Below the pieces are notes generated by a model. The model did not search any database. It was not told the origin of the DNA and was given only the letters and a program-made list of their open reading frames with translations. A stretch of DNA of 64,000 bases from Dastarcus helophoroides (Eukaryota; Arthropoda; Insecta; Coleoptera; Bothrideridae), in NCBI GenBank assembly GCA_028583605.1, contig CM053325.1, forward strand, positions 37,065,435 through 37,129,434, given 5' to 3'. The position numbers were made by a program, and so were the translations under genes. Below are positions 12,540-23,260 of this stretch, piece after piece. Each line of letters begins with the position of its first letter. Positions within the stretch are counted from its first letter, which is position 1.

Positions 12540-12973
12540 TTTATCTTTTGTATCTGCTGTTTACTTATCTTATTTAAAGCAGCGACGGATAATGCTTTGT
12601 CGAAGAAAAAATGTGACACTAGGCTACCATCATCTGCGTAGTTATAAATTGGATTGTAAGTTAAAGCTAAAAGATCGTTTATGTGTAATAGAAACGGAGA
12701 AGTAGACACAAGAGACCCCTGAGGCACCCCTGCATTATTCGCAAATGTCTTTGATGAGAATCCATAAACATCGACCTGAAGAAATCTGCAAGCGGGAAAA
12801 CTGGTTATAAAATAAGAGACTTCACGAGGAAGACCATAAGATGTTAATTTGACAAAAAGAGATCGGTGCCAAGGTCTGTCAAAGGCCTTTGAGATGTTCA
12901 GTGCGACAAGCCTAGTCCTCACCGTGTGTTTCCACAGCTGAGTTCCAAAAAGGAGTAATTGCCAGTTGAACAT
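12506..12973 (-). pseudogene. LINE A: reverse transcriptase palm domain
   Basis: A 155-codon minus frame holds three RT motifs in order: ALNISKAFDRPWHRSL (motif A with the catalytic Asp), AGVPQGSLVSTSPFLLHIND (motif B) and NYADDGSL (motif C, the YADD box). The enzyme copies element RNA into DNA at a nicked target. The catalytic aspartates remain, but the frame is closed on both sides by shifts, so no complete enzyme can be made. The C-terminal frame continues at 12246-12539 and 11951-12283. Confidence 0.92.
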
Positions 12974-13155
12974 TGTTGTCTGAAATAGTATTGCTTGTCC
13001 AAGATGTTTCTATTCTCTTTCAGATATTTAAGAATCCTAAAGTTAATGATCTTCTCCATCACTTTAGATATAACGGGCAACTAAGATGTAGGGCGATAGT
13101 TGTTAGCCAGATTCCTTTTTCCCTTTTTAGGGACAGGCTACACTCTAACAGATCT

Positions 13156-13799
13156 TTAAGTATTAGGGAGTACACCTTTGTTGTAAGTAAGTGTAAACAG
13201 TTTACTTAGGACAGGAGACAACTCAGAAACGCACTTTTTAAGAACAATAGCGAGAATACCATTAAGGCGAGAAGCTTTCGATGTGTCGACCTCGAGAAGA
13301 ATCTTACCGACTTCGTTGTCTGAAAACAACTTCAGGCATCGATGTGCCAACCTTAGGAAGAATAGGAGACTTTCGTGTCCAGAATCAAAATTGTAATGTT
13401 CATCAAATAATAAGGTTAGCAAGTCAACCTTTTCCTTGAAAGTTGTCGCAAATTTATTCTTATCATCAAGTAAATGTGGTATATTTAAAAATGTAAAATT
13501 CCAATCCATTTGCAAAACCCCAAAAGCGAACCTGGAGCCATTCAGAGACTCGATAAGGCTTTGACGCATTTAACGATCCAAATCGCTTTTTGCTTCGTAA
13601 ATACCTTCTTTAAAAATTTTCGTGAATCTACAAAGGTGGTCGAAGTCTCGACTGAAGAAATTACTTTGCCAAAGACGACATGCATCATTATTATAGGAGA
13701 TAGCCCGAGCACATTTTTTTCTGAACCAAGATTTATTGGAGGCAGACTTTGCATAGGAATGGAGAAATGAGCATTCCTTAGCAACCAGGATAGTTTCAA
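13156..13799 (-). pseudogene. LINE A: region between endonuclease and RT core
   Basis: Two overlapping minus frames (13542-13799 and 13156-13569) cover the start of the reverse transcriptase. Readable pieces include GLSPIIMMHVVFGKV, then SKASRLNGILAIVLKKC and LFTLTYNKGVLP. They match the fingers segment of Jockey-type RTs, where a conserved K/R-P-G..GI-P region and a GV-P-W segment occur. A frame change near 13550 breaks the ORF. It continues into the RT core at 12973. Confidence 0.8.
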
Positions 13800-14020
13800 T
13801 AATGGATTCGGTGACTATGGAAGGGTTGACTAAGTTAAAGCAGACTTCCTGCCAGGGGAAAGTTGCAAAGAAGTCTTTTAATTCTTTTCAGTTTACGGAG
13901 TTAAAGTGCCAAACTCTACGGGGCTGTGTCTGAGAAGGAGGTGGTATATAGAGTGAACGAAGGCTACTACAAATCTGTGATCGGAATCCCGCAGTCTAGC
14001 ACAACATTTTGGGGTCAAAA

Positions 14021-14295
14021 TTTAAATATTATATTCGAGAAAGACAATCGCAATTTAAAAGAATAGTTTTCTTAGATTTCAAACTAAAGTAAACATTTTG
14101 AAATAATTAATTATAATAATTAAATTATGAAGTAGGTTGATATTTTGATATTGCTTTGTAATGAATTTATTTTTATGTCAAAATTTTGACTTAAAATTTA
14201 AACTTACTGCAAATTTTTTCTGATTTCTAAGTTAACAAGTTATATTTAATTTTTAATAACAAATAAATATTTTAATTTTTTTGATAGATATTAAT
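14021..14295. other. AT-rich spacer between LINE A and Gypsy element
   Basis: Degenerate AT sequence. An ATAT tetranucleotide near 14288-14292 could be the left target duplication of the Gypsy element, because ATAT also follows its other end at 18190-18193. The LTR end is too eroded to be sure. Confidence 0.4.
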
Positions 14296-14657
14296 TTGAA
14301 AACACTATTGTTAGAATGATTATTAACACTTGTTGAATTATGCCCACTTTATTTCCAAACTTAACTCGGAACACTACAAATAAATAATTAACTCACCTCA
14401 CTTATTCATCGACATCTAACTATTAACTCATTAACTACTGACTACACTGACTAACTGACTGACTCGAGGGAAAGGCGACCGCCTTATATAGTTCTCGCTT
14501 CCGGATTCTAGAAAAATCCAGCAGATAAGCTTCTCATTTGCCGAAATTTCTGGAACGCGTATCTACCGTTTGCTTCATTATCGCGGCCGTTTTTCCTTAT
14601 CAAAACTTCTAGAAAAGTTTTTTACGTACTAAATTCTATAACTTACATTTCGTTACA
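14296..14657 (-). repeat. 3' LTR of the Gypsy element
   Basis: Aligns with 17831-18189 and with the solo LTR at 60096-60462. The inner end at 14657 starts with TGTAACG on the minus strand. Shared blocks include CTAACTGACTGACTCGAGGG, a TTATATA promoter-like box, CTAGAAAAATCCAGCAGATA and, near the outer end, a CACTTTATT block (a polyadenylation signal on the minus strand). The outer end near 14296 is eroded. Confidence 0.9.
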
Positions 14658-14672
14658 CCGCCTTTCCCTTAA
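14658..14672 (-). other. Polypurine tract of the Gypsy element
   Basis: On the minus strand AAGGGAAAGGCGG directly precedes the TGTAACG start of the 3' LTR. This is the position and composition of a plus-strand priming site. Confidence 0.8.
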
Positions 14673-14687
14673 GACTGATCGTCCCGA

Positions 14688-15098
14688 TCAGTTCCAATCA
14701 GTCACTTCGCCACTATACTTGCACAGTCTAATCAGGTGTACCACTTTCATCTTAGTACTGGCGCTACGCCGGATCCTGTTTACCAAATCGTTGATTCGCT
14801 TCAGCACTTTGTACCGCCATTCCCAACATGGCGTAAACTTCGGCGAAACTCCTTTTCTTTGCCGAGGGTTGTATAGCGATACCAATTTACTTTCCCTGAA
14901 ACCACCATGGCTGGCATTCACGTCATATCTTGTCTTCATCCGGTCCGTCGCCAAGTTAGTCTTCGTCCGCACCATGGTATGTGTTTCCAATATCGCTTCT
15001 CTCAAGGTGTCTACGAAACTCATCGTTTTCCTGGGGGTCCCTCTTGGTGATCCAAACACCAGGTCACATGGAAGCCGCAGTTTCCTCTTGAAGATCAC
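14688..15098 (-). pseudogene. Gypsy integrase C-terminal part
   Basis: A 136-codon minus frame. It contains KRKLRLPCDLVFGSPRG, LVSLYNPRQRKGVSPKF, YKVLKRINDLVNRI and KMKVVHLIRL. These match the region after the integrase core in mdg1/412 elements (G-ELRLP-DL, L-NP-R--G-SPKL, W-GPY-V, -KVVH-DRL). It ends just above the polypurine tract. Confidence 0.9.
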
Positions 15099-15436
15099 TT
15101 TTGCCGCAGTTTCATAAATTGCCGCAGATACGCCATTAGAAATAGTGGTGAATGTGAGTCCCAGCCAGTCTGATGTTTGGAAACAACCTTCGAAAGATGT
15201 TTCTCCAAAGTCCTGTTAAATCTTTCTACTATTCCATCAGACTGTAAATAAAAAAGTGTTGTTGGAGTGACACATTTTTGACACCACTGCTTGACGTCCT
15301 CCCTGCAGCTAACCCAATAGAAACGTTGCCGAATCTTCTTCAGGGTCTTGTTCATCCCTAAATGTTCACCAGGGGTCCCATTATGCACCTCCCACAAAAC
15401 CCGTGGAATCTTCCCCTGAGGCACCCGTAACTGCAA
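15095..15436 (-). pseudogene. Gypsy integrase zinc finger fused to end of core by deletion
   Basis: The minus frame begins with the integrase HHCC finger (H..G..EHLGMNKTLKKIRQRFYW, then CREDVKQWCQKC). It jumps within a few residues to QSDGIVERFNRTLEKHL, which normally follows the second half of the catalytic core. About 100 residues with the first two catalytic acidic positions are therefore missing, although the frame stays open. The integrase is inactive. Confidence 0.9.
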
Positions 15437-15745
15437 GTTGACGCGCTTTCCATCCGCGCTTTTCTAGCCCCCCCTCTTTAGCACTTAGTTTTCTACCTGG
15501 AGGGATTGCCATTCGGCCCACAAATTCTTAACAGCTGGACTTCTGTCGGAAACTTATTGTCATTTGGGTCTATTTCCAGCTTCTTTCCATTCCAATATGG
15601 GTTCGATATCAGCATCGCTCTTCTGTAGCTTCCAAAGATCTTCAGGAGTCCATCTATCTTCTGGCTGGACAGACGTGACCCTTGTATCCACTATGTCCTT
15701 ATAGTTCTCAACTCATCTGCAGTGTTTGCAATCCCCACAAGGTCT
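15437..15745 (-). other. Degenerate Gypsy pol segment between RNase H and integrase
   Basis: Expected to encode the connection between RNase H and integrase. The frame is broken and no clean motif is read, but the position between the two domains is clear. Confidence 0.5.
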
Positions 15746-15982
15746 TCACAAGGACAAAGCGTCAGCGTTGTTATGCTGTCGTTTGGGTCGATGATGCATC
15801 TTAAAGTGATACTCTTGGAGCCTTTCCAACCATTTAGCCGTCTCCCCTTCTGCCTTCTTCATTCGAAGTAACCAGGAAAGCGCAGAATGATCTGTTCTGA
15901 TGAGAAATTCTCGCCTATACAGATATTTGTGGAAGTGTTCCACGGCCTTCACATCACAAGAAGTTTTTTCCTGGTGGTGCAA
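15746..15982 (-). pseudogene. Gypsy RNase H domain
   Basis: The minus frame reads VKAVEHFHKYLYRREFLIRT, then DHSALSWLL, WLERLQEYHFKMHHRPKR and HNNADALS. These are the middle and end of a Ty3/Gypsy RNase H, including the TDHSAL and ADALS motifs. The upstream RNase H part (15983-16300) is frame-shifted. Confidence 0.9.
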
Positions 15983-16470
15983 TAGTTCCTCTTCGGCTTC
16001 GTCAGGATCTTACTGTAATATTTGGTGACTTCTTCTTCACCGCCTTAAACTTGGGATAGCACAGCCCCAACGCCTACATTGCTGGCATCAGTGTCTAACG
16101 CGAACTACCCATTCTGCTAAGGCTAAACCAAGACAAGGCTTGTGCACAGGGGAGACTTTAGTTTTCGAAAAGCGGTATCACAATCGGGAGTCCATACGTA
16201 CGGAGTTCTTTCTTCCGTTAGTCGGTGTAACGGCGCAGCGATGTTGGCTTTCACAAAGCTTCTGTAATAGATGCATAACCCCTGGAAACTCCTTAATTTA
16301 TGTTTAACTTTGTATCTTGGTCAGTCACGGATTGCTTGAGACTTGCTGATATTAGTTTCTACTCTTGCGGGTGATGCAGTGTGGCCCAAGAATTCTAATT
16401 TCCTTTAGAATAAAGAGCACTTCTTTGAATTTGGCTTTAGGATAGCTTGTTTTAATCTGTCGGAGACTTC
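15983..16470 (-). other. Frame-shifted Gypsy RT/RNase H connection
   Basis: Minus-strand sequence between RT and RNase H with broken frames. Fragments typical of the RT thumb and connection are expected from position, but no intact ORF remains. Confidence 0.5.
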
Positions 16471-16830
16471 TTAAAGGTTTTCCAGATGTTCTTTAAAGCT
16501 GTTGCCCATCACCATGACGTCATCCAAGTAAACGAAGCAGGTTTTCAAGTGAGTCCTCAAAGTACCAGTTCCATTACCGTTCGAAAGTAGCCAGTGCGTT
16601 GCATAGTCCAAAAGACATAACCGTGAACTGATATAATCCACTCTCAGATGAAAAGGCCGCCTTTCGTCCAGAGTTAAAAACCAGGTGGACCCAGACAAGG
16701 TTGTTAAGATGTCATTAATTCTTGGCAAGGGGTAGATGTCCTTTTTAGTGTCGTCGTTTAATTTTCGGTAGTCGACACAGAATCTTGTTGACCCGTCCTT
16801 TTTTGTAACCAAGACTACAGGAAAGACCAT
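16471..16830 (-). pseudogene. Gypsy reverse transcriptase
   Basis: The minus frame reads PVVLVTKKDGSTRFCVDYRK and LNDDTKKDIYPLPRINDILT, then STWFLTLD (catalytic Asp), and later CFVYLDDVMVMG (YLDD box) and FKEHLENL. Gypsy RT usually has FSxLDLxSGYxQ after the first motif. Here that part is altered (TLDERRPFHLRV) and about 30 residues before YLDD are compressed, so the domain is damaged. Confidence 0.93.
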
Positions 16831-17291
16831 GGACTAGTCGACTGCTCGATGACTTCATCCATCATTATCTTCTTAATCGGTCCTGCGACTTCATCTTGCT
16901 TGGCTACAGGTAATATTCTTGGGGGTTGACGAATAGGTGTTGCTTCGCCGGTGTTGATTTTGTGTCGGACTACGTCCGTCCTTCCTAGGCTTTGTTCTCC
17001 ATTGGTAAAAGCGCCGTGTTTTTTTCGTAAAAATGATCTAACCAGAACTGCTTCTTTCTTGGACAGGTATTTTAAGTCCACTTCCAACTTGATTTGTTCA
17101 ATCTTCGTTTCCTGTACTGACGCACATTTGTCATCCAAGGAGCTTATCGAGGCTACCAGGGAAAAGACTGCCAGAGTACTACCCTTCTTGACTGGGCGTG
17201 CTGTTGGAAATACGTTGGCAACTCTCACAGGTACCTTCTGAGATGTTCTAACCACGGATCTCGCCACCAGTAAATTCTTAGAAAGGTCCAT
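16815..17291 (-). pseudogene. Gypsy linker between protease and RT
   Basis: A 158-codon minus frame. It starts MDLSKNLLVARSVVRTSQKV with PVRVANVFPTARPVKKG (the segment after the protease in mdg1/412 elements). It ends with VRHKINTGEATPIRQPPRIL and DEVIEQSTSPWSFL (the start of RT). It overlaps the RT frame by a few codons through a frameshift. No protease active site (D-S/T-G) is present upstream. Confidence 0.85.
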
Positions 17292-17453
17292 AGGTCGGTT
17301 CCACTAATGCACCGCAGCAGCGCAAATCTCCTTCCATTCCTGCAATTTCTCCTTTGACTTTGCCAATCTCTTCTTGCTTTTTTTCTATCATTTTTGCAAC
17401 GGCTACTCCCATTTTTTCAGTTATATTTAACAATAGACTCTGCTATTCTTGTT

Positions 17454-17630
17454 TGTCTGCATTCCTTTTCTGATCTTGTTTTTCTTGTCGTCTTAGTTCT
17501 TCGTCTTGTTCTTTTTCTTGTCGTCTTCGTTCTTCCTCCTGTTCTTTTTCTTGTCGTATTTGCTCTTTCTCCTGTTCTTTTTCTCTTTTTCTTGTCGTCT
17601 TTCTTCTTCTTGGTCTTTAAACATTGCTAA
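17454..17630 (-). pseudogene. Charged coiled-coil remnant near the Gypsy 5' end
   Basis: On the minus strand the sequence encodes a Glu/Gln/Arg/Lys-rich repeat such as KEQEKEQIRQEKEQEEERRR and QEKEQDEELRRQEKQDQKRN, with one frame change. Such segments occur in the N-terminal or leader ORF of mdg1/412-type elements. It ends in a stop before the linker. The opposite strand gives long Phe/Leu/Val frames, which are shadows. The rest of gag is absent. Confidence 0.65.
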
Positions 17631-17810
17631 TAACGCTTGCAATTTTTGTTCCCTTTTGGCCGATTTAAATCTTGTTTCCTTAAAGCGTTCTAGAATGTTT
17701 ATGATTTTTCTTGAGACGCTTCTTATTAACTGTTTGACAGTTTATAACGCCCGAGATAAAGTCAACTCTGGGACTCCTGGCTCGAAATCCGCCGTACAAT
17801 CCACAAAAAT

Positions 17811-17829
17811 AATCCCACTTCTGACACCA
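17811..17829 (-). other. tRNA-Leu primer binding site
   Basis: The plus strand reads AATCCCACTTCTGACACCA, the 3' end of an animal tRNA-Leu with CCA. It lies immediately inside the 5' LTR, so the minus-strand RNA would pair with tRNA-Leu to prime first-strand synthesis. Confidence 0.88.
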
Positions 17830-17830
17830 G

Positions 17831-18189
17831 TGGTTACGCGTTATCGGTTTGAAAGATTATTAACACTTGTTGAATTGTACCCACTTTATTTCCAAACTAA
17901 ACTCGGAACACTACAACTGATTAATTAACTCACTAATTCATTGACTTCTAACTACTAACTCATTTACTAACTACACTGACTAACTGACTGACTCGAGGGA
18001 AAGGTGACTGCCTTATATAATTCCCGCTTCCGGGTGCTAGAAAAATCCAGCAGATAAGGCTTATCGTTTTGCCAAAATTTCTGGAATGTTTATCTGCCGT
18101 TTGCTTCATTATCGCAGCCGCTTTCCCTTATCAGATCTTTCTAGAAAATTTTCCTATGTACTAAATTCTATAATTTACATTTGGTTAAA
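17831..18189 (-). repeat. 5' LTR of the Gypsy element
   Basis: Highly similar to 14296-14657. On the minus strand it runs from the eroded start near 18189 to the ...CCGATAACGCGTAAC end beside the primer site. It carries the TTATATA box and the AATAAAGTGGG polyadenylation block. ATAT follows at 18190-18193. Confidence 0.9.
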
Positions 18190-19139
18190 ATATCTTGCTT
18201 TTAGGTTTTCATTTTGAATTGTTTAGGTTAGTAATTTAAAAAATCTTGCCTTATTTAAAATTAATACAAACGAAGTCGCAAGTTAACATACCTATAAACA
18301 TTTTATTGAATACAATGGCATCCAAATGCAAAATTAAAATACTTCCTATCCGCTTAGGAATCCGCAAGTCATAAAACAAAACCTTTCAACTTTAAATTTA
18401 CTGGAATAGAGCAATTTTATGTTACATTTAACTGCGACTTGTCCGCAGTACTTTTGATTTTACGTTTGCAATTAGGCAGTAAAAGATACTTATTTATGTT
18501 AATAAATTTAATGTGTACGTCATTGCGCCAACTTTTATTATTATTAACTATTGTATTGAGACCACTTTGTTCAATTGTGTTGAATTTTTGCTTCGCATTC
18601 GTGAAATATGGATGTTATAGCTGCAACGTAATATTTATGGTGTTTTGTCGCCGCTTTCATCCTTAAGATTTCCTAATTCGTCCTAGGATGCCGAAACGAT
18701 CGTAAAATGTCAGCAATAAAATTATATTTCGAGTCATTATTCTATTTGCAATGGATATTTTTTGTTGCTGCGTTCAAGCTTTGAAAGAAGTTCAAATTTA
18801 TAGTCTTAATAATTACGCATGATTTAGATTTACCTAACTATAAAAAATTTACAACCTGTGAAAACGTCAAATTAAATTCAAACTGCAGTATAGCAACAAG
18901 GAGCTTTTGAGTTTAAGAAAATTTCTGGGTTTATTTGGAGACCTTTTGTCACTAGGGAACATGGAAGTATTATTTTTTTGTGTAAATTTTGATACAATTG
19001 TTGAAATTTGCAGAAAAATTTCAACGTGTACAAAACATATTTTTCGGGAATATTCCCAAAAAAATCACATTCCTCAAAACCTTTTCTTTTGTTTCCAAGT
19101 GACGTAATTTTAAGAAAATAAACAAACTTTTACAAGAGT
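18190..19139. other. Noncoding stretch
   Basis: No family features. A 75-codon Leu-rich plus frame (18439-18666) and a 66-codon frame (18907-19107) are probably chance ORFs. Confidence 0.5.
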
Positions 19140-19794
19140 CAAAATTTATTCAAAATTTCGAGACGAGTATATTTTTATCTCATTTTGAGCAATTTAAGAC
19201 TCGAAAAATATATTGTTCTCGACGTATCGAAATAAATTTACAAAGATTTTACCGATTTAATTAGAATGTCACATTAATTTTAAGCAAATAAATAACTTGT
19301 TGAAAACTATGCCAAACTTTATGAAAAAGATGAACCTTGAGGAGAAATGCAAAGTTTTCAAACACAAGAAATGACAAATTTTGAAAGTGAAGCTCAGATT
19401 TTCAATAACAAGTCATGTTTTGATAAAAAAATGCCGAATTTAGCAGTAACGTCAAAATTTATACAAATACCAATTTTAAGTTTAAGACAAAATGTCAGTC
19501 TGCTCTAAATATGTGGCAACTCAGAAAAATTACGAATTTTAAAAAAACCGAAATTTTCCTGAGAATGTCAAATTTCGAGAAAAATGTTGCAAATAATGTC
19601 AAAATTTCGAAGAAAGGGAGAAGCTTTGTCAATATAAAAAATCCTTATTTACCAGAGAATGTTAAGATTGGAAATAATGCTGAAATTTGAAAAAAAAGCA
19701 CAAATTTTGAGACTAATTTCAGATTTTGCTAATGTCGAAATCTTTTGGTGATTTTGACGTTTTTTGCAAATATGAACTTCATTTTTAACATTCC
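19140..19794. repeat. Degenerate AT repeat, A-polar
   Basis: On the plus strand the array is A-rich, with GTCAAAATTTCGAAG-like and AAATTTTGA pieces. This is the reverse complement style of the T-polar arrays. It stops at the palindrome at 19795. Confidence 0.65.
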
Positions 19795-19870
19795 ATCATC
19801 TTCAGAGAGATATCTCTCTGAAGATGATAGCTTGGCTATCGAAACGAGTTAGAGCAACCTTTTTTGTGTT
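19795..19870. repeat. Perfect 34-bp palindrome plus stem-loop repeat copy
   Basis: 19795-19828 is a perfect palindrome, with the half-site ATCATCTTCAGAGAGAT. The stem-loop repeat follows: CTGAAGATGATAGCTTGGCT, ATCGAAACG and GTTAGAGCAACC. The palindrome is what two head-to-head copies would leave after loss of one copy's remainder. The polarity of the AT repeat reverses here. Confidence 0.85.
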
Positions 19871-20910
19871 TTCATAAATTTCATTCTTTTCCTAATAACT
19901 CAATATTTTATTAATAATTAATTACTTTTTCTGCAAATGCCGACTTTGTTTTATTAAAATTTCTATTTTAATTTTAATATTTTAAATTACCTTTGAAAAT
20001 ATTAAGTTAAAACTCAAAACTTTGTTGGTTTTCTTTAAATTTCATATTAAAGCTCCAATTTCTTATAAATCCCATGCTTTCTATCCGAAATTAAAATTGT
20101 TGAATATAATCATAAATGTCTACTAATTTCAGTTTTAATATCAAAATTAATTCAAAAGTTCGAGTTCTAAAATTTCAAGTCTCCTGCTTTTGTCAAAACT
20201 TTTTCACTGAATAACAGGTGTATAACAAACACCAATTAAAATTTGTTCTACTTCCCTAAATCCGAAATCCAAAGTTTTGGTCAAATTTTATTTTTGTAAA
20301 CTACAAATTTTATTTTTAAAATTTGTTCTTTTTAATTTTAGTTTTAAACGGTGGACTTTTTTCTCGTGTTTTTAGAAAAAAAGGGAAAAATTGTCTTTTA
20401 AAAAAATTCAGTTTTGATTTTTCATTTACCTGTTGTTTTTGTATTCTGTCTCTTTTTTAAATTTCGATTTTAATCAGCAAATATGTAATTATTTCCAAAA
20501 TTTGGTGCCTAAACTAAGTTTTCCACTTTTTCAAAATAAGTTTTGAAACGTTAAATTTTGGACATTTTTTAGTAAATTTGTTTTTTTTAAAGTGCTCTTC
20601 TCGACCTTTAATACAGATTACCGATTTTTTCGAAACTTCGATTTTCTTTCAACATTCATATTTTCAGTTTTTATTTTTCCCCCTTAAAATTCGAATTAAA
20701 GTCAACATTTCAGCTTTTTATTTAAATTTGGTTTTTTTTGCAATGTCGACATTAGTAATGAAATTTTTACCTCCTTTACACTTCTTTTATAAAGTTTACA
20801 ATCTAAATTTTTAAATGTTTTAATTAAATTTCGATTAAAAACTCGCAAATTTTTTTTTGTTTAAATCAGGTTTTTATTTGAAAATTTCCAATTTGCTTTC
20901 GATTCCGAGT
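19871..20910. repeat. Degenerate AT repeat, T-polar
   Basis: Mirror polarity to 19140-19794. Short hydrophobic frames such as 20578-20814 come from the composition. Confidence 0.6.
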
Positions 20911-21119
20911 TTTATTTTCCCTCTTGTCCATGAAGGTTGAAGTACAAATTTAAAATTTAGATTTTGTTTGTAGATATTTAAATTTAATTATCGAAATTTC
21001 TATTTATATTTCAAATTTTATGTATTCATATTCTGCTCATTTATTTATTTCCATATTAAGCTCACAAGCCTACAGGGAAAATTTGAGAAATATCCATGAA
21101 CGATTTTGCTAATTTTTGG
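20911..21119. other. Transition zone between T- and A-polar arrays
   Basis: AT-rich sequence where the repeat changes polarity again. Nothing else recognised. Confidence 0.4.
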
Positions 21120-23260
21120 ATATAGTCAACATTTCCATAAAAAGTAAAAAAAAATGTTTAACAAAAAGTAAAAATTTTAAAAAAGTTCCAAATTTTTGAA
21201 TAGCCTATTCAAAAAATCTACAACTTAATAAAAACCGAAATTTGGACAAATTTCTACATTTGAAAAAATTGAAAGTTAAAAAAAAAAGCCAAAATTTTAA
21301 GTTTCACTGTTTTGTACAAGAGGTGAAATTTCGGAAAAAAGGCAAAATGTTCATGAAGTCTGGTAAGGGAAGAATGTTTGAAAAAAAGTTAAAATTTTGG
21401 AAAGCTGCATTGTAATTAATAAAAAATGAAAATTTTGTTTAAAAAAATCACTGTAAAGGAAACTGAAAACAAAATCAAAGTTTTCCAAATAATTTCGAAA
21501 TTTTGAAAGAAGTCGGAAAATTGAAATTTAAAGAAAAATGTGAAAATTCTATAAAAAGTTATGATTTTCAAACAAATAAGAATCCATATTTTAGGCGAAA
21601 TTTTTAATTTCATTTTTGTAAGGGCCTCAATTTAAAAAAAATATATTTAGAAAATCAAAAATTTAAAAAATGTTTAGAATTTGAACAAACAAACCCAATT
21701 TAAAACTAACATCGATATTTTAAAAAATTCAACCATTCAGAAAACTCGACATTTTCAAGGCGAATTGAAAATTTTAAAAACCAAAATTGTCGAAAGCAAA
21801 TAAAAAAAAGATATTTGGAATAAAAGCCAGAGTATTAACAAAAAATACAGCAAGAAATACATAGTTATGAATAGTGAAGAATTCCACGCAGTAAGGCTTA
21901 AAAATGTCAATTATTTTGAAAAAGTCAAAACTGAAAATTTTTCATTTTAAAATAAGTGAGATTATTTTCAAGTAGAAATATTTAAAAAAGCAGAATTTAC
22001 AAATAACTGGTATAAATTTAGAGAAAATCCAACCTTATAAAAAAAGTAAAATTGATCCTTTGCAAAAAATTTAATTTTCAAATAGTCACACTCCCAAAAA
22101 ATTTACAGTTTTGAAAAAAATCAAAATTTTTAAATGATCAAAAGCAAAAATGTTCAGGCAAAGGCAATATTTAATAAAGAAGTCACAATTTCACCACTCT
22201 AATAATTTTGAAAAAGATTTCAAATTAAAAAAAAATTTAAAGTAATTAAAAAATTTTGAAAAATGTTCAGAATTTAAAAAATGCAAAATTTCGTGAAAGA
22301 AATCAAAATTTAACAACTCTAATAATAAAAAAATATTCAGAATTAAAAAAAAATCTAAAGTAATTCAAAAATTTTGAAAAGTCTTAAAAAATTCCAAGTC
22401 TTTGAAAAAATCAAAATGTTGAAAAATAGATGTGTTTTAAAAAATATAGAAGTTTTAAAAAATTCGCAAGTTTAAAAAAAAATGAAAAATTTGGAGAATT
22501 GTGAAAATTTGAAAAAAGGCGAAATTTTGGAAAGTTACATTCTAAATAAAAAAATTATTATTTTGTTTAAAAAAAACACTTCGAAAAAAAAGTCAAAATT
22601 TTCAAAAAACTTTATTAAGTTTCGAGATGTCGAGATATTAAAATTTTGAAAAAAGTCGGAAAATTTCGAAGAATCTAGATTTGATAAAATGTCAAAAGAA
22701 AGTTGTGTTCTAAAAGGAAAATTGAAAAAAATTTAACTCATTAGTCTAAATATTTTAAAAAAGGTCTAACATTTCCTAAAGCTCCAAAATTAAAACAAAA
22801 GCTACAAAAAAGTTAGAATTTTGCTAAACATCTATATTTAAAAAAAAGTTGAAGATTTTAAAAATGTTCAAATTTTGAAGAAAGAATTTCCAATTTTGAA
22901 ATGACATCGAAATTTTGAAAATTTTAATTTTTGACCTTTGATGAATCTTTAAAAAATTCAACTTTTTAAAAGACTACATGTTCAGAGAAAATTCGAAGTT
23001 TTAAAAAAAACAAAATCTTGTAACTCGTTTGATTTAATAATGTTCGAAAAAATTTCAAATTATAAAATAAAAGAAAGTTGCAAAATAAGTCGAAAATTTT
23101 CAAAAGTTTTCAAACATTTACACATTTTGTAAGAGTTTGAACGAAAATTTGAAAAGCGCCAAAATATGAAACCGAACCAAATTTTGAAGAAAAGCCGAAA
23201 TTTGGTAATAAAGTCAAAATTTTGGAAATTGTCAAAATTTCACCAATTTTTAATTACGTC
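21120..23260. repeat. Largest degenerate AT repeat field, A-polar
   Basis: About 2.1 kb of irregular units such as AAAAAAGTCAAAATTTTGAA. The spacing between successive AAATTT cores is short and irregular. No coding content. The strand asymmetry persists for the whole block. Confidence 0.7.

Larger units (their letters stand above)
11865..14020 (-). mobile_element. Jockey-like non-LTR retrotransposon, copy A, 5'-truncated
   Basis: Minus-strand coding remnants appear in the order expected for LINE ORF2. First comes a short stretch ending the endonuclease domain (DCGIPITDL, near 14000). Next is the linker before RT (LKDFFATFPWQEVCFN, near 13850). The RT follows, and then the C-terminal region with VGDLSLFYKYY (11951-12283). 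The reading frame shifts several times and the 5' half is absent, so the copy is dead. The 3' UTR ends near 11865. Clade assignment to Jockey or a close relative rests on the C-terminal signature. Confidence 0.88.
14296..18189 (-). mobile_element. Ty3/Gypsy retrotransposon (mdg1/412-like), internally deleted
   Basis: The element reads on the minus strand. It is bounded by two LTRs of about 360 bases, with a tRNA-Leu primer site inside the upper LTR and a polypurine tract beside the lower LTR. Coding order from 18.2 kb downward is a charged coiled-coil segment, the post-protease linker, RT, RNase H, the integrase zinc finger and the integrase C-terminus. This is the Ty3/Gypsy order. Most of gag, all of the protease and the integrase catalytic core are missing, and frames are broken, so it cannot move by itself. 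Confidence 0.92.

Noticed and set aside
17811..17829. Part of a tRNA-Leu gene
   Set aside because: Only the 3' 16 bases plus CCA are present, directly beside an LTR. It is the primer binding site.
17394..17928. Long plus-strand hydrophobic frames rich in Phe, Leu and Val
   Set aside because: They are the antisense of the Glu/Gln/Arg-rich coiled-coil segment and leader of the minus-strand Gypsy element.
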